A DNA stretch of 45,526 nucleotides from Rhizobium sp. Q54 (lineage in GTDB: Bacteria > Pseudomonadota > Alphaproteobacteria > Rhizobiales > Xanthobacteraceae): NCBI GenBank assembly GCA_945870035.1, contig CAMBQQ010000024.1:1-45526 (forward strand), in the 5' to 3' direction. The stretch's first letter is position 1; every line of letters begins with the position of its first letter. The position numbers and the translations under genes were made by a program. Under the pieces are notes generated by a model that saw only the letters and a program-made list of their open reading frames with translations, was not told the DNA's origin and ran no database searches. Shown piece by piece: positions 33,359 to 41,367 of the stretch.

Positions 33359-34678
33359 TTAGTGCAGGAATTCCGGCGAGATCAGGCTCGGCAGGAACAG
33401 CGACACCGTCGGCCACAAGATCACCAGGCCGAGCACGACGAACATCGGAATCAACATGATGCCGGTGTCCTTGAGTGCATCGCGGACGCGGATTCCACCG
33501 ATCGAGCAGGAAATCATCAGGCACAGCCCGTAAGGCGGCGTCACCAGGCCGAACGCCAGCGATACGATGCCGATCATGGCGAAATGCACGGGGTCCATCA
33601 TCACCCCCTTGGCGAGGGGCTCCAGGATCGGTGCGCAGATGATGATCGCCGGGATGGCATCGAGAAAGCAGCCGACAACGAGGAACACCAGCGAGATGAA
33701 AAACCCGGTGGCGACGAAACCCAAGCCCCAGGCAGTGACGCCGGACAGGATCGCCTCCGGAATCTTGTAATAGGCCAGCAGCCAGCCGAACATGCTGGCG
33801 GTGCCGACGCAGAACAGCGTGATACCGGCCAGCTTGCCGGTGTCGAGCAGCGCGCCGTAAAGCTGCTTGAGGTCCATCTCGCGATAGACGAACAGCGATA
33901 AAGTGCCGGCATACAGCACGGCGATACACGCCGACTCCGTCGCGGTGAACCAGCCGAAGATCTTGCCGCCGATGATGATCGCCGGCGTCATCAGCGCCGG
34001 CACCGCGACCCAGGTCGCGCATAGCAGCATGCGCCAGGTCTCGCGCGGATAGGTCGGATAGCCGCGCGCCTTGGCGTAGGCATGCACGGTCGCCATCTGC
34101 GCCAGTCCGATCAGCAATCCGGGAACGATGCCGGCCAGAAACAGCGCGCCGATCGAGGTCGTGAGGATGCCGCCCCATACGATCATCAGGATCGACGGCG
34201 GCACGATGACCGCGAGCACCGCCGAAACTGCGGTGATGGCGACCGAGAACGAGAGGTCGTAGCCTTCCTTGGTCTGCGCCTCGATGAATATCTTGGACTG
34301 GCTCGCCGCGTCCGCCGTCGACGAACCGGAGATGCCGGCAAAGAACATCGACAGCACGACGTTGATCTGCGCCAGCCCGCCCGGGAAATGTCCGACCATC
34401 GCGCGCGACAGTTTCAGCAGCCGGTCGGTGGTGCCGCCGACATTCATCAGGTTGGCGGTCAGCAGGAAAAACGGCACCGCCAGCAGGATAAAGGAGTTGT
34501 AGGCGTTGAAGGTCTCCTGCATCAGATTCATCGTATCGAGATGCGGCTCGAGCGCCAGAATCGGCAAGCACGCCAAAGCCAGCGCGAACGCCACCGGCAC
34601 GCGCAGGAACATGAACAGGAAGAAGCAGCCGAACAGCAGCAAGGCCGCCGTTCCGGGAGTCAGCAGCGAACCTGTCAC
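33359..34678 (-). CDS. dctM: TRAP transporter large permease (DctM/SiaM type)
   Basis: A twelve-helix-type membrane subunit of a Na+-coupled TRAP transporter, 439 residues from GTG 34678. This start overlaps the dctQ stop (GTGA) and follows GGGAGA. Conserved blocks include FFLLTANLMN, MFFAGISGSSTADAA, IVPPSILMIVWG and the C-terminal GLVTPPYGLCLM. A longer frame in another phase over the same DNA is a shadow. The substrate is probably a carboxylate, set by DctP. Confidence 0.92.
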   Translation of the reverse strand: MTGSLLTPGTAALLLFGCFFLFMFLRVPVAFALALACLPILALEPHLDTMNLMQETFNAYNSFILLAVPFFLLTANLMNVGGTTDRLLKLSRAMVGHFPGGLAQINVVLSMFFAGISGSSTADAASQSKIFIEAQTKEGYDLSFSVAITAVSAVLAVIVPPSILMIVWGGILTTSIGALFLAGIVPGLLIGLAQMATVHAYAKARGYPTYPRETWRMLLCATWVAVPALMTPAIIIGGKIFGWFTATESACIAVLYAGTLSLFVYREMDLKQLYGALLDTGKLAGITLFCVGTASMFGWLLAYYKIPEAILSGVTAWGLGFVATGFFISLVFLVVGCFLDAIPAIIICAPILEPLAKGVMMDPVHFAMIGIVSLAFGLVTPPYGLCLMISCSIGGIRVRDALKDTGIMLIPMFVVLGLVILWPTVSLFLPSLISPEFLH

Positions 34679-35190
34679 GAGTCTCTCCCGGCAATCGTTT
34701 TCAGATCCTGGACGACCTGTTCGCCAAGGAACACGAGCCAGGTCACGCCGGTTACCGGCCATGCGACGTGGATGTACCAGAGCGGCAAGTCGGCAAGTTC
34801 AGACGTCCGGTTCCAGGCGAACCGCGTGAACTGGATGCCGGCGTGGACAAACACGACCGCGGCGATCAACACGCCGAGACGCCCCACTAGCCGCGCGAAC
34901 GCTTCGGTGCGCCGGCCAAGCTGCGGCCACAGGTCGACCTCGAAATGCGTCGACTCGCGCACGCCGATCATGGCGCCGAGCATGATGGTCCAGATGAACA
35001 TGAAGCGCGCCATTTCCTCGGTCCAGATGTAGGACGGGATCAGTTCGGTGTAGCGCGAGAAGATTTGCAGACTCACCGGGATGATCAGCAGGCCGACGGT
35101 GATTGCCATCAGCGCCGACAAGCCCTGCGCATAGAGCGCGGTCAGCCGGCGCCACGACCCCATCGCTTTCGTTGCAGTTAGATCGTTCAT
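34675..35190 (-). CDS. dctQ: TRAP transporter small permease (DctQ type)
   Basis: 171 residues with four hydrophobic segments. The core SRYTELIPSYIWTEEMARFMFIW matches the DctQ family signature (a W-x-E-E-x-x-R motif in the second helix region). It sits between the binding-protein gene (86 bp gap) and dctM (4-base overlap), the usual dctPQM order. Confidence 0.9.
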   Translation of the reverse strand: MNDLTATKAMGSWRRLTALYAQGLSALMAITVGLLIIPVSLQIFSRYTELIPSYIWTEEMARFMFIWTIMLGAMIGVRESTHFEVDLWPQLGRRTEAFARLVGRLGVLIAAVVFVHAGIQFTRFAWNRTSELADLPLWYIHVAWPVTGVTWLVFLGEQVVQDLKTIAGRDS

Positions 35191-35276
35191 GGGGAAATTG
35201 CTCAGCCTAAGGACGATTGCGGCCGGGAAATGCTCCCGGCCGCGGGGTCTGCGTCAGCGTGAACCGGTAGCCCGGA

Positions 35277-36269
35277 TCACTTCATGTTGGTGATGTCGGC
35301 GAAGATCTTGTCGGCGCCAATTTCCTTGGCGTAAGCCGCCATCACTGGGTCGACCAGCTTCTTCATCGCATCGCGATCGGCGAACGGCACGCGCTTGAGC
35401 TTGCCGGCCTTTTCCAGCGCGTCGAGCTTGGCACCGTCTTCAGAGGATTCGATCTGCCGGCCATAGGCGCCCGCTTCCTTGCCTGCCTTGATGATTGCGG
35501 CCTGCAAATCGGGCGGCAGCGTCTTGAAGGTCTTGCCCGAGAAGCAGAGCGGCCGGATGGTGATCGCATGCTCGGTCATCGCGAGATGCGGCGCGACTTC
35601 GTAGAACTTCATGGCTTCCACGCCGGCCGCTTCGTTCTCGCCCGCCGCGATGACGTTATTCTGGATCGCGTTGTACACTTCGTTATAGGCGATGACAGTC
35701 GGCGCCATGCCGGCGGCCTGGAACGTCTTGCTCCAGATCGGCGCGCCTTGCACGCGCACCTTCAGCGCCTTGATCTCGGCAAGGTTCTTCACCGGCTTGT
35801 TGACGAAGATGTTGCGCACGCCGCCGCCGGCATAGCCGATCAGCATCACTTCGGCCTTTGCGTTAATCTCGTCGGCGACCGGCTTCAGGAGATCGGCGTC
35901 GAGCACTTTGTTCCAGTGCTTGAGATCGCGGAACAGGAACGGCGCATCGATGAAGGGCGCGGCCTTGGAGAAGGTCGACATGTGCGCCGGTGAGACGATG
36001 GCGTAATCGACAGCCTTGCCCTGCGCCATGTATTCGAAATACTGCTTCTCGAGGCCGAGCGCCGAATTGCGGTGCAGATTGAAGTTGATCGGCTTGCCGT
36101 AATACTTTTTGACCAGTTCCTCGAACTTCAACAACGTCTTGTTGAAGGCGTGGTCGTCGTTGAACTGCGACGCGCCGTTGAGCGTAATAACCTGCTGGGC
36201 CTGAACCGGCTGCACGGCGCCGGCGGCGAACGACAAGCATAATGCGGCGATGCCTGCGACGAATCGCAT
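35277..36269 (-). CDS. dctP: TRAP transporter periplasmic solute-binding protein (DctP type)
   Basis: 330 residues with a Sec signal peptide (about 1-24, ending VQA before QQVITL). The start ATG 36269 follows GGGAGG at 8 bases. The DctP-fold segment ALKVRVQGAPIWSKTFQAAGMAPT carries the conserved Arg that binds the ligand carboxylate, and YNEVYNAIQNNVIAAGEN is the following family block. Ligands in this family are mostly C4-dicarboxylates, keto acids, sugar acids or aromatic acids, and the exact one is not predictable. Confidence 0.9.
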   Translation of the reverse strand: MRFVAGIAALCLSFAAGAVQPVQAQQVITLNGASQFNDDHAFNKTLLKFEELVKKYYGKPINFNLHRNSALGLEKQYFEYMAQGKAVDYAIVSPAHMSTFSKAAPFIDAPFLFRDLKHWNKVLDADLLKPVADEINAKAEVMLIGYAGGGVRNIFVNKPVKNLAEIKALKVRVQGAPIWSKTFQAAGMAPTVIAYNEVYNAIQNNVIAAGENEAAGVEAMKFYEVAPHLAMTEHAITIRPLCFSGKTFKTLPPDLQAAIIKAGKEAGAYGRQIESSEDGAKLDALEKAGKLKRVPFADRDAMKKLVDPVMAAYAKEIGADKIFADITNMK

Positions 36270-36520
36270 TTCGTATCCTCCCTGTGAAAGCGGTCAGTTA
36301 AGCTGCCGCGTTTTTCTGAACTGACATGTTACTCTGCATTTTGCCGCGGTGGCAATCCTCGACCGCCGCGCCGCGCCGGTCATATTCTGGCAAGGCCCAT
36401 GCGCTACGATGCGAAATGCCGGCTTTCCAGGCCGTTTGGCCGGGCAACCGCCGGGCTGCCAGGCAAGCCCGCGGCCACCTTCCAATCGTCGCCCGGTGGG
36501 GGTAAACCGGCACGAATTGC

Positions 36521-36597
36521 GGCCCCGTAGCTCAGTTGGATAGAGCGCGAGCCTTCTAAGCTTGAGGTCGCTGGTTCGAATCCAGCCGGGGTCGCCA
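36521..36597 (+). tRNA. tRNA-Arg (anticodon TCT)
   Basis: A full cloverleaf can be drawn: acceptor GGCCCCG/CGGGGTC with one wobble, D-arm GCTC/GAGC, anticodon arm CGAGC/GCTTG with loop CTTCTAA, T-arm GCTGG/CCAGC with TTCGAAT, then G and an encoded CCA (36595-36597). The anticodon TCT reads AGA and AGG, rare codons in GC-rich genomes. The opposite-strand open frame here is an artefact. Confidence 0.96.
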
Positions 36598-36622
36598 ATC
36601 ATCTGCCGCCGCTAGCCGCCAA

Positions 36623-36645
36623 AAAGCCCACCGGCGCGCGGCTTT
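36623..36645 (+). terminator. Short hairpin after tRNA-Arg
   Basis: AAAGCC (36623-36628) pairs with GGCTTT (36640-36645) around an 11-base GC-rich loop, 25 bases after the tRNA. The following bases CTACT are only weakly U-rich, so termination is plausible but not certain. Confidence 0.4.
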
Positions 36646-36765
36646 CTACTCAACGACTTTCACAGCATTTGCGCCCACATGCGGCATGGCTCCTCGCCTC
36701 GCGCCATTGACGGTTTGCGCCAAGACTCTAAGCTATGCCCACATGGCATATCTGGATTTGACCTC

Positions 36766-37701
36766 ATGGAACTGCGCGAACTGAGAAATTTCATGCAGGT
36801 CGCGCGCACTGGCAGCGTCAGCCGCGCCGCGAAGGAACTGCGCCTCGCGCAACCGGCGCTAAGCCGCCAGATATCCAAGCTCGAACACGAACTCGGCGTT
36901 TCGCTTTTTACCCGGCACGGTCGCGGCGTTCGCCTGACCATGCCCGGCGCGGTGCTTCTGGAACGCGCCGAAGCCATCACCCAGCTCGTTCACAATACCG
37001 GCCAGGAAATCAGGCAGGACCGCTTGCCGGCGCGCGGCCGATTTACCTTCGGCGCGCCGCCCGCCGCCGGACGGTTGCTGATCCCGCCTTTCGCCGCGCG
37101 GTTCGCGCAGACCTGGCCGCAGACGACACTTCACATGCGCGAAGGCGTTACCAGCTCACTGCTGGAATGGCTGACCGACAAAAGGCTCGATCTCGCTCTG
37201 CTGCACAACCCGCCCCACCTGGAATCCTTGAATATCAGCCCTATTCTCAGCGAACGCATGTTCGTCATCGGGCCATCGGCTGCGCGTGACAAAAGCCGCA
37301 AGCATCCCAAGACCTATCGAATCCGCGACTTCGGCGACCTGCCGCTGATCCTGCCGAACATGGCGCACACCAACCGGCGGCTGGTCGAACACGCCGCGCA
37401 CGAACACGGCGTGCGCCTGCGCATCAAGATCGAAGCCGACAGCGTCGCCTTCGCCAAGGCAATGGTCGAGAGCGGGCTCGGCTACACCATTCTCACTTAC
37501 GCCGCTGTGCAGGACGAACTGGCGCGCAAGACATTGACCGCTTATCCGATCGTCAACCCGACGTTGTCGACACGCGTTTCCATCGTCACCTTGCGCGAAA
37601 AGCAGACGGCAAAGTTGACCGAAGAATCGAGCGCCCTGCTGCACGACGTGTGCCGCGCCTTGGTGCGGCAGAAAATCTGGGCCGGCGCCGTCCTGCTGTA
37701 A
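36766..37701 (+). CDS. LysR-family transcriptional regulator
   Basis: 311 residues from ATG 36766; the longer frame adds a non-homologous leader. The winged helix occupies about 1-60 (ELRNFMQVARTGSVSRAAKEL, then LAQPALSRQISKLEHELG). The effector-binding domain runs from about 90 to the end. It lies 135 bp before the Bug-type binding-protein gene and on the same strand as the GST, amidohydrolase and SDR genes, so it probably controls them. A regulator cotranscribed with its targets is less usual for LysR than a divergent one. The effector is unknown. Confidence 0.9.
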   Translation: MELRELRNFMQVARTGSVSRAAKELRLAQPALSRQISKLEHELGVSLFTRHGRGVRLTMPGAVLLERAEAITQLVHNTGQEIRQDRLPARGRFTFGAPPAAGRLLIPPFAARFAQTWPQTTLHMREGVTSSLLEWLTDKRLDLALLHNPPHLESLNISPILSERMFVIGPSAARDKSRKHPKTYRIRDFGDLPLILPNMAHTNRRLVEHAAHEHGVRLRIKIEADSVAFAKAMVESGLGYTILTYAAVQDELARKTLTAYPIVNPTLSTRVSIVTLREKQTAKLTEESSALLHDVCRALVRQKIWAGAVLL

Positions 37702-37836
37702 CGCGCCGCCATATTCCCCCCTTCGTCAATCGACACCATGCCGAGAAAGTATCGGTCAAAGGCTCGCCGCGCATTGCGGCGCTGCCGCCCGCCGCCTACC
37801 CTTGCCGCAGAACAAAATTCAAATGGGAGGCTGCCC

Positions 37837-38808
37837 TTGAAAACCTTCAAAGTCGCAATGCTCGGACTTTGCGCCGCGCTGCTCTGCCCTGCTGTCGCAC
37901 CGGCGCAGGATTTTCCGAACAAATCGATCCGGCTGATCGTGCCGTTCCCGGCGGGCGGCCCGAACGACATCATCGCGCGCCTGGTCGGCAAGCGCATGGG
38001 CGAAATCCTTAAGCAGACAATCGTCATCGAGAACCGCGGCGGGCAAGGCGGCGTGGTCGGCACTGATGTCGTCGCAAAAGCGGCGCCCGACGGCTACACC
38101 ATCGCTATTTCCAGCGCCGGCGCGCTTGCCATCAGCCCGAGCATGGAGAAGGTCGCCTACGAGACGCTCAAGGATCTTCAGCCGATCACTTTGGTCGCCA
38201 AGGTTCCGGAAATGCTGGTGGTCGCCACCAGCGTCCCGGCCAAGGACATGAAAGAATTGATCGCGCTGGCCAAGTCGCAGCCCGGCAAGCTGAACTTCGC
38301 CTCGTCCGGCAATGGCAGCCTGCCGCATCTGGCCGGAGAACTGTTCAAGCTGCAGGCCAAGATCGACATCGTCCATGTGCCCTATCGCGGCGCGGCGCCG
38401 GCCGTGAACGATCTGCTCGGCCAGCAAGTGCAAATGGTGTTCCTCGATCTGCCGGTGCTGCTGCCGCAGGTTCAGGCCGGCAAGCTGCGCCCCATCGCCA
38501 TCGGCGCGCAGGCCCGCGTGCCGAGCGCTCCTAACGTCCCGACCACTGCGGAAGTCGGCCTGCCGAACCTGCAAACCGAGAACTGGTACGGGATGGTCGC
38601 CCCCGCCAACACGCCGCCGGCCATTGTCGCCATTCTCAACAAGGCCGCGGTCGAAGCGATAAAGGACCCTGAAGTATCGTCAAAGCTTGCCGCGCAAGGT
38701 GCGACGTTGATCGGCGATTCCCCGGAAAGCTTCCGCGCCTACATCGCCAGCGAAACCAAGAAGTGGGCCGACGTGATCAAGGACGCCGGAGTGCCGGTGG
38801 CCAAATAG
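37837..38808 (+). CDS. Bug-family (TctC-type) periplasmic binding protein, orphan
   Basis: Tripartite tricarboxylate transporter receptor family, 323 residues from TTG 37837. This start has GGGAGG 6 bases upstream and begins a clean signal peptide (KTFKVAMLGLCAALLC, ending APA before QDFPNK). The earlier ATG 37738 would bury the signal peptide. Family blocks include IRLIVPFPAGGPNDIIAR, NRGGQGGVVGTDVVAKAAPDGYT and HVPYRGAAPAVNDLLGQQVQ. No tctA or tctB membrane genes adjoin, so it must borrow a permease elsewhere or act as a sensor. Ligands of this family are usually carboxylates or aromatic acids. Confidence 0.9.
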   Translation: MKTFKVAMLGLCAALLCPAVAPAQDFPNKSIRLIVPFPAGGPNDIIARLVGKRMGEILKQTIVIENRGGQGGVVGTDVVAKAAPDGYTIAISSAGALAISPSMEKVAYETLKDLQPITLVAKVPEMLVVATSVPAKDMKELIALAKSQPGKLNFASSGNGSLPHLAGELFKLQAKIDIVHVPYRGAAPAVNDLLGQQVQMVFLDLPVLLPQVQAGKLRPIAIGAQARVPSAPNVPTTAEVGLPNLQTENWYGMVAPANTPPAIVAILNKAAVEAIKDPEVSSKLAAQGATLIGDSPESFRAYIASETKKWADVIKDAGVPVAK

Positions 38809-38830
38809 CCCGGCAAAGGCCTTAGCCCGC

Positions 38831-39463
38831 ATGTCATCGCTGCACGATACCTTCACTTTGCGATCGACGTTGACCTCGCCATTCGGACGTAAAGTCCGGA
38901 TGGCGATCGACGTTCTCGGCCTGGCCAGCCGCGTCACGATCGTATCCGCCGACACGCTCGACGACAACGACACGCTGCGGCAGCAAAATCCGCTCGGCAA
39001 ATTGCCGTGCCTGCTGCTGGCCGACGGCACCGTTTTGTACGACAGCACGGTCATCGTCGAATTTTTGCAGGAAGTGGCGGCAAGTTCCCGCCTGCTGCCG
39101 CCCAGCGGGCTGGCGCGCTACAAGGCACTGACGCTGTCGACCCTGGCTGACGGCATCACCGACGCGGCCTTGCTGATGGTCTATGAAGGCCGCTTCCGCG
39201 ACGCCGCTACGTATTCGGAACGCTGGCTGGCGCATCAGCGCGGCAAGATCATACGCGCGCTGGCCGCTTTCGAGGCAGCCCCGCCCGATCCGGCAAAGAC
39301 CGACCTCGTCGCCATCAGCCTGGCCTGCGCCTTCGGTTATCTCGACTGGCGCAAACCGATGGAATGGCGGGCGGCGCATCCGCGGCTGGTCGCATGGTGC
39401 GAGGCTTTCGCCCACCACGAACCGGCCTTGGCGCGCACGCGCGCGCCTGAGAAAATACTATGA
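38831..39463 (+). CDS. Glutathione S-transferase family protein
   Basis: 210 residues. An N-terminal thioredoxin-like domain (about 8-85) includes SPFGRKVRMAI with the candidate catalytic Ser near the N-terminus, then NPLGKLPCLLLADGTVLYDSTVI with the cis-Pro and the E/D-S glutathione-binding motif (here DS). A helical C-terminal domain follows. Its end overlaps the amidohydrolase start by 4 bases (ATGA), indicating translational coupling. It may be a detoxifying, isomerising or ether-cleaving GST; its substrate is unknown. Confidence 0.85.
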   Translation: MSSLHDTFTLRSTLTSPFGRKVRMAIDVLGLASRVTIVSADTLDDNDTLRQQNPLGKLPCLLLADGTVLYDSTVIVEFLQEVAASSRLLPPSGLARYKALTLSTLADGITDAALLMVYEGRFRDAATYSERWLAHQRGKIIRALAAFEAAPPDPAKTDLVAISLACAFGYLDWRKPMEWRAAHPRLVAWCEAFAHHEPALARTRAPEKIL

Positions 39464-40365
39464 GCGAGCCACTGTCGCTGCTGGCACCGCCAACCTGGAT
39501 GGAAAGGCCATCGCGGCCAAACCTCTCCTTACCGCGCGGCGCCTGCGACACGCATTTTCATGTGTTCGGCCCGCGTTCGCGTTTTCCTTACGCTCCCGGC
39601 CGCGCCTCGACGCCCGCCGATGCGCCCAAGGAAGCTTTGTTCGCGCTGCATGAGGCGCTTGGCATTGAACGCGGGGTCGTCGTGCATACGGCCGCGCATG
39701 GTCTGGATAATGCCGCCACCGCTGACGCGCTGGCCGCCAGGCCGCACGACTATCGCGGCATCGCCCTTGTGCCGGTCGATATTGCCGACAGTGAATTGAA
39801 GCGGCTTGATGAAGCCGGGTTTCGCGGGGCACGTTTTCATTACATGCCGCATCTCGGCCATAGCACGCCCATCGCAGAGGTTATCGCCTTCGGCGCAAAA
39901 CTGGCCGATTTTGGCTGGCATTTGCAGCTCCACATGGCGGCGGAAATGATCGGCGAACTCAGCTCCGCGATCGGGACGTCATCGGTACCCGTCGTCATCG
40001 ATCACATGGGACGTATCGATGCCTCGCTCGGACTGGAACAACCGGCGTTCCAGCATCTGCTGCGGCTGATGGACGATCGCAACGTCTGGGTCAAAGTCAG
40101 CGGCTGCGACCGCGCCACGCGGCAGGGCCCGCCCTACGCCGATGCCGTGGCCTTTGCGCGCCGACTGGTCTCGGACTTCGGCGACCGCGTGCTGTGGGGC
40201 ACCGACTGGCCGCATCCCAATCACCAGGGCCCGATCCCGGACGATGGCGTCCTGGTCGATCTAATTGCCCAAATAGCGCCGACCGAAGCCGCGCGAAAGG
40301 CGCTGCTCGTCGACAATCCGCAGCGCCTGTATGGCTTTGCGCCACTGCCGGAGACCCGTTCATGA
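39460..40365 (+). CDS. Amidohydrolase family 2 protein (2-pyrone-4,6-dicarboxylate lactonase/LigI-like)
   Basis: A TIM-barrel hydrolase of 301 residues. The HxH pair is His32 and His34 in DTHFHVFGP. Further candidate active-site residues are His154/His158 (WHLQLH), His182 (VIDHMGR) and Asp249 (WGTDWPHPN). The segment CDTHFHVFGPRSRFPYAPGR closely resembles LigI-type lactonases and related dicarboxylate hydrolases. The exact lactone or carboxylate is not certain. It overlaps both neighbours by 4 bases, so GST, hydrolase and SDR are coupled. Confidence 0.85.
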   Translation: MSEPLSLLAPPTWMERPSRPNLSLPRGACDTHFHVFGPRSRFPYAPGRASTPADAPKEALFALHEALGIERGVVVHTAAHGLDNAATADALAARPHDYRGIALVPVDIADSELKRLDEAGFRGARFHYMPHLGHSTPIAEVIAFGAKLADFGWHLQLHMAAEMIGELSSAIGTSSVPVVIDHMGRIDASLGLEQPAFQHLLRLMDDRNVWVKVSGCDRATRQGPPYADAVAFARRLVSDFGDRVLWGTDWPHPNHQGPIPDDGVLVDLIAQIAPTEAARKALLVDNPQRLYGFAPLPETRS

Positions 40366-41162
40366 CCGGACGTCTGAAAAACCGCATCGCGATTATCACC
40401 GGCGCCGGCTCCGTCGGCCCGGGCTGGGGCAATGGCCGCGCCACCGCCGTGCGTTTCGCTGAGGAAGGCGCGAAAATCTTCGCCGTCGACCGCGACCGCG
40501 ACAGCCTCAGCGAGACGATCGAGCGGGTCAAAGCTGTCGGCGGCGAGATCGAGGTTCATCAATGCAATGTCACCGATAGCGCCTCGATCGCCGCAATGGT
40601 CGCGGCCTGCGTTGCCCGCTATGGCCGCATCGATGTGCTGGTCAACAATGTCGGCGGCTCGGCGCCCGGCGGACCTGTCGAGATGTCCGAGGACGTCTGG
40701 GACTCACAGGTGGACGTCAACCTCAAGAGCGTGTTCCTGACCTTGAAGCATGTGTTGCCGATCATGGAAGCGCAGAAGCAGGGATCGATCGTCAATCTGG
40801 CCTCGACCTCCGGCATCCGCTTCACCGGCGCCTTCCAGGTCGGCTATGCCGCCACCAAGGCCGGCGTCATCCAGCTCTCGCGCGTCGTCGCCGTTCAATA
40901 TGCAAGCAAGGGCATCCGTGTGAATACAGTGGTACCGGGCCAGTTGCATACGCCGATGGTCGAGGCGCGGCTCGCCGGGCAGCGCGCCGGCGGCGATATC
41001 GAGGCGCTGCTCAAGCAAAGGCTCAAGCGCATCCCGATAGGTTTTATGGGCGACGGCCGGGACACCGCCAATGCGGCGCTCTACCTCGCCTCGGACGAAG
41101 CCCGTTTCGTCACCGGCACTGAGATCGTCGTCGATGGCGGCATGAGCGTGCGCTGCGATTAG
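40362..41162 (+). CDS. Short-chain dehydrogenase/reductase
   Basis: 266 residues from ATG 40362, which overlaps the previous stop (ATGA). It has a classical Rossmann fold: the cofactor loop TGAGSVGPGWGNGRA (13-27) has an insertion between the glycines, and NNVG is at 95-98. The catalytic set is Asn120, Ser148 or Ser150, Tyr162 and Lys166 (YAATK). Asp43 after the second strand suggests NAD(H) preference. It is the last gene of the LysR-Bug-GST-hydrolase set and probably oxidises or reduces an intermediate of the same pathway. Confidence 0.88.
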   Translation: MTGRLKNRIAIITGAGSVGPGWGNGRATAVRFAEEGAKIFAVDRDRDSLSETIERVKAVGGEIEVHQCNVTDSASIAAMVAACVARYGRIDVLVNNVGGSAPGGPVEMSEDVWDSQVDVNLKSVFLTLKHVLPIMEAQKQGSIVNLASTSGIRFTGAFQVGYAATKAGVIQLSRVVAVQYASKGIRVNTVVPGQLHTPMVEARLAGQRAGGDIEALLKQRLKRIPIGFMGDGRDTANAALYLASDEARFVTGTEIVVDGGMSVRCD

Positions 41163-41367
41163 CGGAAACGGCGCCTGGCGGGCTGCAAACGCCTTGTCTT
41201 TAGGCGTTCCGCTCCTATTTCACCGAAAAACCTTGGATTACGGGCCGTTTTAGGCCTGCCCGTTTGGCCAACAAGCCAGTTAGGAAACCTAAATTTAACA
41301 AGTTTGGCACACTGATACCGTTAGAAGATTAGCGTTGCCTCCATTTCCTTAGCGCGCTCGAGATTGC
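41163..41367 (+). promoter_or_regulatory. Upstream region of the REC-EAL gene
   Basis: 205 bp with no gene. It is AT-richer than its neighbours near the 3' end and contains the small palindrome TTAGG-AAA-CCTAA at 41280-41292. It should hold the promoter of the EAL gene. No ribosome-binding site is obvious before ATG 41368. Confidence 0.35.

Noticed and set aside
33351..34694. A 447-residue minus-strand frame overlapping dctM.
   Set aside because: It is another reading phase of the same DNA; the dctM frame has all TRAP permease motifs and membrane segments.
36294..36602. Minus-strand reading frames (GWIRTSDLKLRRLALYPTEL-like) across tRNA-Arg.
   Set aside because: They are translations of the antisense of tRNA-Arg, a well-known annotation artefact; the cloverleaf is complete on the plus strand.
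36521..36765. A genomic island integrated at tRNA-Arg.
   Set aside because: No integrase, no repeated tRNA 3' end and no composition break were seen downstream of the tRNA.
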